The notes under the pieces are model-generated. The model did no database searches and was not told where the DNA came from. It saw only the letters and a list, made by a program, of their open reading frames with translations. This document shows, in pieces, positions 6,155-8,853 of a stretch of 8,853 nt of DNA. A program made the translations under genes and the position numbers. Origin of the DNA: an uncultured Erysipelotrichales bacterium (lineage in GTDB: Bacteria; Bacillota_I; Bacilli_A; Erysipelotrichales; Coprobacillaceae); the NCBI GenBank assembly GCA_910586805.1, contig CAJUJC010000093.1:1-8853 (forward strand), given 5' to 3'. Positions within the stretch are counted from its first letter, which is position 1; the number at the start of each line of letters is the position of its first letter.

Positions 6155-7060
6155 TTATATTTGTTGAATAAAAGCTTGAATGGAGTCTAAATAATATAAT
6201 AATCTTGATAATTTGATAATATTCTCTATTTCATCATTTCCATAATAAATTAGTGGAACAATATTCATCAAACAACATAATAATAACTTTTCATCTTCTT
6301 TTAATTCAATTTTTTGAAAATAATACTGAGAAAAACAATCCAAATCAAAAAGAATATCAGGAATACGTTGATACATATCAAACAAATCATAAATAGGTAA
6401 ATCTATACAAATATTATCAATTGATAATAAACATTGCTGTTTTAATGAAATATGATCATAATCAAAATGCTTATAATTTAAACATACCCTAACTTGTGAA
6501 TAAGATTTTGTAAGCTCTAAATACTGAGACAAGTATTGTCTTGCATGACATAATGATTCATATATACGATAATAATTCATAACAAACATCCATTGACTTG
6601 GTGAACGATATACAATTGTTTCAAAATTTTTCATCATATTTTCATAAAAAATTTCTCTTTCTTGTATAATCAACAAGATATCATGATGAAGTATTTCAAA
6701 ATAATCATGATTAATCTTAGTATAATAAAAGCTTTGTAGATGGATGTGAGCAAGCGTTTCAAAATAAAATTTTACTTTCATTTCTTTTAAAGCACCTTGA
6801 CTATTATCAACATAAGGAAGCAAATAACAATATTGATTCTTATATGGTGTAATGACTTCATTATATTTGTTGAAATATGGTTTCACAAAACATTTTAAAT
6901 GCAAAACTTCTATATAGTCATTCACTTTTTCAATATTTTTATTTTCAACAATTTTCACAACATAAAGACAATCATTTGATTTTATTTTATAAGCTTTTGA
7001 AGAAAGTTTAATAATTCCAACAACATCTATATCATAATAATTTTTTATAAGTTGTTTCAT
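6155..7060 (-). CDS. ysxE: YsxE/CotS-like spore-coat protein with a degenerate kinase fold (301 aa)
   Basis: A likely sporulation protein of the CotS/YsxE group (aminoglycoside-phosphotransferase-like fold), which in Bacillus localises to the coat. Recognition rests on gene order (spoVID-like directly upstream, valS downstream, as in B. subtilis) and on fold traces: an N-lobe with YVVKIV (candidate ATP lysine Lys36), a hinge-like YCYLLPYVD near 80, the catalytic-loop position LNYKHFDYDH (194-203), and SIDN...DLPIYDLFDMYQR (213-232), typical of CotS-like proteins. The HxD of true kinases is not visible in the loop and the DFD-like motif is altered, so it is probably a pseudokinase. It overlaps the upstream stop as ATGA and lacks a good ribosome binding site, so translation is likely coupled. 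Its sequence is very divergent, so the assignment leans on synteny. Confidence 0.72.
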   Translation of the reverse strand: MKQLIKNYYDIDVVGIIKLSSKAYKIKSNDCLYVVKIVENKNIEKVNDYIEVLHLKCFVKPYFNKYNEVITPYKNQYCYLLPYVDNSQGALKEMKVKFYFETLAHIHLQSFYYTKINHDYFEILHHDILLIIQEREIFYENMMKNFETIVYRSPSQWMFVMNYYRIYESLCHARQYLSQYLELTKSYSQVRVCLNYKHFDYDHISLKQQCLLSIDNICIDLPIYDLFDMYQRIPDILFDLDCFSQYYFQKIELKEDEKLLLCCLMNIVPLIYYGNDEIENIIKLSRLLYYLDSIQAFIQQI

Positions 7061-7749
7061 GCACTATATGGAACAATAATAATAGTTCCTTTCGACAATG
7101 AACGTTCATGATTATAATTTTTAATCACATATTCATCGACTTTATAACGAGATGCAATAGACTGATAAGTATCTCCATCCTGAACAACATACATATAATA
7201 AGTTCCTATATCATAATCATCTTCTTCAATGACTTCTTCTTTTTTAACAACTTGTTTAACTTCATGAACTTTAGGCATATGTTGTTGAATTTCTTGTTCT
7301 ATGACCTCAACAACTTCTTGTTCTTCAATTTGATTTTCTTCTTCCCTTAATAGATTTTCAATATCTTCACTTATATCATCTTCTTCTTGAACAACTTGTT
7401 CAGTTTCAATAACACGATCTTCATCATCTTTAACACCATAAATACTTGCTTGAATCACTAAAGAAAGATTTCCATCATTTAAATAATAATCAAAATCTTC
7501 CACTTTTACATTGAATTCATTACGATCTTCAATCTTAGAAAATTGTGCTAAAATATCTAAATCTATTGTCTCATGAAAATTCTTTTTAGATGATTCATCT
7601 TTATAATCACCATTAATCATAATACTTCCATAAGCTCTCATACCTTGGTTTTCCATTTTGTAATTAATTGATTCATCTACTGAGATAGAAATCAATTCTT
7701 TTAATTCACGATTTAAATCAACTAATTTCTTAAAATATATTTTTTGCAT
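7057..7749 (-). CDS. spoVID: SpoVID-like spore-coat morphogenetic protein with LysM domain (230 aa)
   Basis: SpoVID directs coat encasement around the forespore, working with SpoIVA and SafA in the mother cell. Here the N-terminal part (about 1-108) is beta-rich with ELISISVDESINYKMENQG, then GSIMINGDY, matching the SpoVID N-terminal pattern. A very acidic Glu-rich linker covers about 109-180. A C-terminal LysM domain (about 184-228) shows YVVQDGDTYQSIASRYKV and a GTIIIVP end. At 230 residues it is less than half the Bacillus protein, the difference being mainly in the linker. The start at 7749 has a GGAGGG site 5 bases upstream. The stop overlaps the ysxE-like start by four bases. Gene order spoVID-ysxE-valS supports the call. 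Another LysM coat protein is the main alternative. Confidence 0.78.
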   Translation of the reverse strand: MQKIYFKKLVDLNRELKELISISVDESINYKMENQGMRAYGSIMINGDYKDESSKKNFHETIDLDILAQFSKIEDRNEFNVKVEDFDYYLNDGNLSLVIQASIYGVKDDEDRVIETEQVVQEEDDISEDIENLLREEENQIEEQEVVEVIEQEIQQHMPKVHEVKQVVKKEEVIEEDDYDIGTYYMYVVQDGDTYQSIASRYKVDEYVIKNYNHERSLSKGTIIIVPYSA

Positions 7750-7766
7750 ACATACCCTCCTATCAA

Positions 7767-7795
7767 ACCATATGCAAAATAAGAAAGAATATGAA
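7767..7795 (-). promoter_or_regulatory. Candidate sigma-E (mother-cell) promoter for spoVID-ysxE
   Basis: On the minus strand TTCATATT (7788-7795) is followed after 13 bases by CATATGGT (7767-7774). This resembles the sigma-E pattern KMATATT / CATACAAT with a perfect -35 and 5/8 at -10. The implied start is very close to the ribosome binding site (7755-7760), which lowers confidence. Confidence 0.35.
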
Positions 7796-7821
7796 AAAAA
7801 GAAGTATTTTTTTACTTCTTT
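7794..7821 (-). terminator. Terminator of the PTS IIB gene
   Basis: AAAGAAGTA (7798-7806) pairs with TACTTCTTT (7813-7821), followed leftward by a T-run (A-run 7794-7800 on plus). It overlaps the IIB stop codon at 7812 and separates the gene from spoVID. Confidence 0.8.
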
Positions 7822-8114
7822 ATAAGTTCTAAAGCTTGTTCTAAAACATTTTTTCCATTCATCATCCCATAATCCTTGATACTTATATTATCAATAGGAA
7901 CACCTTTCGCATTAGCCTCTATGGATTTTCGAGCATATTTAACTTGTGGTCCAAGTAAAATGACATCAATCGTATGGGCATTATCTTTAATTTCATTAGC
8001 ACTTACAGCCCAAATCTTAGCCTCTATCCCTTGTTCCACAGCAGCCTTTTTCATCTTTTCTACCAAAAGACTTGTTGACATTCCAGATGCACAACATAAT
8101 ACAATATGTACCAT
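7812..8114 (-). CDS. PTS lactose/cellobiose-family IIB component (100 aa)
   Basis: A phosphocarrier of the sugar phosphotransferase system that passes phosphate from IIA to the sugar through a cysteine. Residues 1-15, MVHIVLCCASGMSTS, give the IIB P-loop; by alignment to the usual FCSAGMSTS the phosphorylated residue should be Cys8 (Cys7 beside it is unusual). A later LLGPQVKY (about 57-64) is also characteristic. At 100 residues it is full length for a single IIB. Start: ATG at 8114 has a GAGGGG site 6-7 bases upstream; longer in-frame starts (8204, 8141) lie upstream of or in the TATAAT of its promoter, so are rejected. It is an orphan here, with no IIA, IIC or regulator beside it and its own promoter and terminator. 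The sugar is unknown; chitobiose/cellobiose-type is possible. Confidence 0.92.
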   Translation of the reverse strand: MVHIVLCCASGMSTSLLVEKMKKAAVEQGIEAKIWAVSANEIKDNAHTIDVILLGPQVKYARKSIEANAKGVPIDNISIKDYGMMNGKNVLEQALELIKK

Positions 8115-8139
8115 AAAATCGCCCCTCTCATTTATTTTC

Positions 8140-8168
8140 ATTATACACCTAATCTCTAAACTTGTTAA
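8140..8168 (-). promoter_or_regulatory. Sigma-A promoter of the PTS IIB gene
   Basis: On the minus strand TTAACA (8163-8168) is followed after 17 bases by a perfect TATAAT (8140-8145), 26 bases before the start codon. No catabolite-responsive element is obvious in the short leader. Confidence 0.8.
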
Positions 8169-8171
8169 GAA

Positions 8172-8193
8172 TAAAAAAGGAGGTCTCCCTCCT
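8172..8193 (-). terminator. Terminator of engB
   Basis: A GC-rich hairpin, AGGAGG/CCTCCT (8178-8183 with 8188-8193) and a 4-base loop, is followed leftward by a T-run. It overlaps the engB stop codon at 8192. Confidence 0.88.
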
Positions 8194-8782
8194 AATTTAA
8201 ACACAACTTTAATATTTCATCCCAAACTTCATCAATACCTTTTTTTGATAGACTAGAAAAACGTACAAAAGCGTCATTTTCATCAAAATTCAAAGTTTTT
8301 TTAATCATTTTTTCATTTTTCACTAAATCATTACGTTTTAATTTATCTTCTTTTGTCGCAACAACAATAACAGGTATTTCATAATATTTAGCATATTCAT
8401 ACATTTCAATATCATCACGCGTTGGTTTATGACGATAATCTACAATTAATACAAGTCCTCTCAAAGTCTCACGTTCACGTAAATAAGTATCGATCATTTC
8501 TCCAAAACTTTCTTTTATCTTATCATTAACTTTTGCATACCCATATCCTGGAACATCAACCAAATGAAGTTCATCATTGATATTAAAAAAATTAAGTGTT
8601 CGTGTTTTTCCAGGTGTACTAGAAACTTTTGCTAATTTTCCTCTACCTGTTATCGTGTTGATAAAACTCGATTTTCCTACATTACTACGCCCCGCCATAC
8701 AAATTTCAGGAATCGTTGTATGAGGCCATTGTGATTTCCATGCTGCACATAATACAAACTCAGCCTTGTTTACTTTATACAT
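8192..8782 (-). CDS. engB: Ribosome-biogenesis GTPase EngB (YsxC/YihA)
   Basis: An essential-type small GTPase needed for late assembly of the 50S ribosomal subunit in the cytoplasm. All G motifs are readable in the 196-residue product: G1 GRSNVGKSS (31-39), G2 near Thr56 (SSTPGKTRT), G3 DVPGYGYA (76-83), G4 TKED (143-146), and G5 SSL near 178. Length and motif spacing are normal for the family. Start: ATG at 8782 has an AAAGGAGA site 6 bases upstream; the longer frame reaching 8812 lies in the hairpin upstream and is rejected. It follows lon, as in Bacillus (lonA-ysxC). No separate promoter fits in the 15 bases between the lon terminator and the ribosome binding site region, so it probably depends on read-through from lon. 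Confidence 0.97.
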   Translation of the reverse strand: MYKVNKAEFVLCAAWKSQWPHTTIPEICMAGRSNVGKSSFINTITGRGKLAKVSSTPGKTRTLNFFNINDELHLVDVPGYGYAKVNDKIKESFGEMIDTYLRERETLRGLVLIVDYRHKPTRDDIEMYEYAKYYEIPVIVVATKEDKLKRNDLVKNEKMIKKTLNFDENDAFVRFSSLSKKGIDEVWDEILKLCLN

Positions 8783-8796
8783 AATCAATCTCCTTT

Positions 8797-8825
8797 TTAA
8801 AAATAGAGTCAAATGACTCTATTTT
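8797..8825 (-). terminator. Hairpin at the end of lon, just before engB
   Basis: A near-perfect inverted repeat, AAAATAGAGTCA (8800-8811) and TGACTCTATTTT (8814-8825), overlaps the lon stop codon. Only a short T-run (TTTTT) follows leftward, so termination is probably partial. The engB ribosome binding site lies immediately after it. Confidence 0.65.
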
Positions 8826-8853
8826 AATAATGCATGTTCAATAACTGTATCAA
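8819..8853 (-). CDS. lon: 3' end of a leftward gene, probably lon protease
   Basis: The last ten codons read DTVIEHALLK then TAG (8821-8819), which fits the conserved C-terminal helix of ATP-dependent Lon protease. Lon is the gene upstream of engB/ysxC in Bacilli. The start lies outside the window. The call depends on a short sequence plus gene order; the frame is the only one here giving a sensible end before the hairpin. Confidence 0.6.
   Translation of the reverse strand, partial: DTVIEHALLK

Noticed and set aside
5865..6167. A rightward open frame of about 100 codons across the leader region.
   Set aside because: It runs antisense through the T-box riboswitch and its terminator, lacks a ribosome binding site, and its composition reflects the complement of the RNA structure.
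7108..7350. A rightward frame rich in Ile, Phe and Asn, looking like a membrane protein.
   Set aside because: It is the complement of the Glu-rich linker and LysM part of the spoVID-like gene; GAA/GAT-rich coding DNA gives Phe/Ile-rich shadows.
7876..8256. A rightward frame overlapping the PTS IIB gene and the end of engB.
   Set aside because: It is antisense to two well-supported genes, crosses two terminators, and has no ribosome binding site.

Overview
The window is AT-rich and reads as the chromosome of a spore-forming, low-GC Gram-positive bacterium. The gene set lon - engB - (PTS IIB) - spoVID-like - ysxE-like - T-box - membrane protein - valS resembles the Bacillus subtilis lonA-ysxC ... 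spoVID-ysxE-valS neighbourhood. The hem cluster that sits between ysxC and spoVID in Bacillus is absent here. The small SpoVID, the divergent YsxE and the very AT-rich codon use suggest an Erysipelotrichia-type gut Firmicute (Coprobacillus/Thomasclavelia-like). That placement is inference.

Layout. Positions 1 to about 2570 are the integrase end of a mobile element. They hold a leftward gene of which only the first codons are visible, a 58-residue rightward gene, and a 73-residue leftward gene, the last two sharing a bidirectional terminator. Next come a leftward pair of an ArpU/RinA-like regulator and an excisionase-like HTH protein, then a rightward tyrosine integrase (1399-2430). The integrase is followed by an 11-bp tandem repeat and a 12-bp palindrome, which are candidate attachment-site arms. 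From 2574 to 8853 the sequence is core chromosome, all on the minus strand. In transcription order it runs: end of lon, engB, an orphan PTS IIB gene, spoVID-like, ysxE-like, a valine T-box leader, a membrane-anchored protein of unknown function, and valS with its terminator.

How the genes work together. engB is a ribosome-assembly GTPase downstream of lon. spoVID-like and ysxE-like overlap by ATGA and form a likely mother-cell spore-coat operon, with a possible sigma-E promoter. valS is controlled by a textbook promoter and a T-box riboswitch (GUA specifier, canonical T-box, terminator) that senses uncharged tRNA-Val. The unknown membrane protein lies between the riboswitch and valS, and its 3' end overlaps the valS start, so it shares valine-starvation control. 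The element has inserted just beyond the valS terminator, where folC lies in B. subtilis. No CRISPR array, rRNA or intact tRNA gene is visible.
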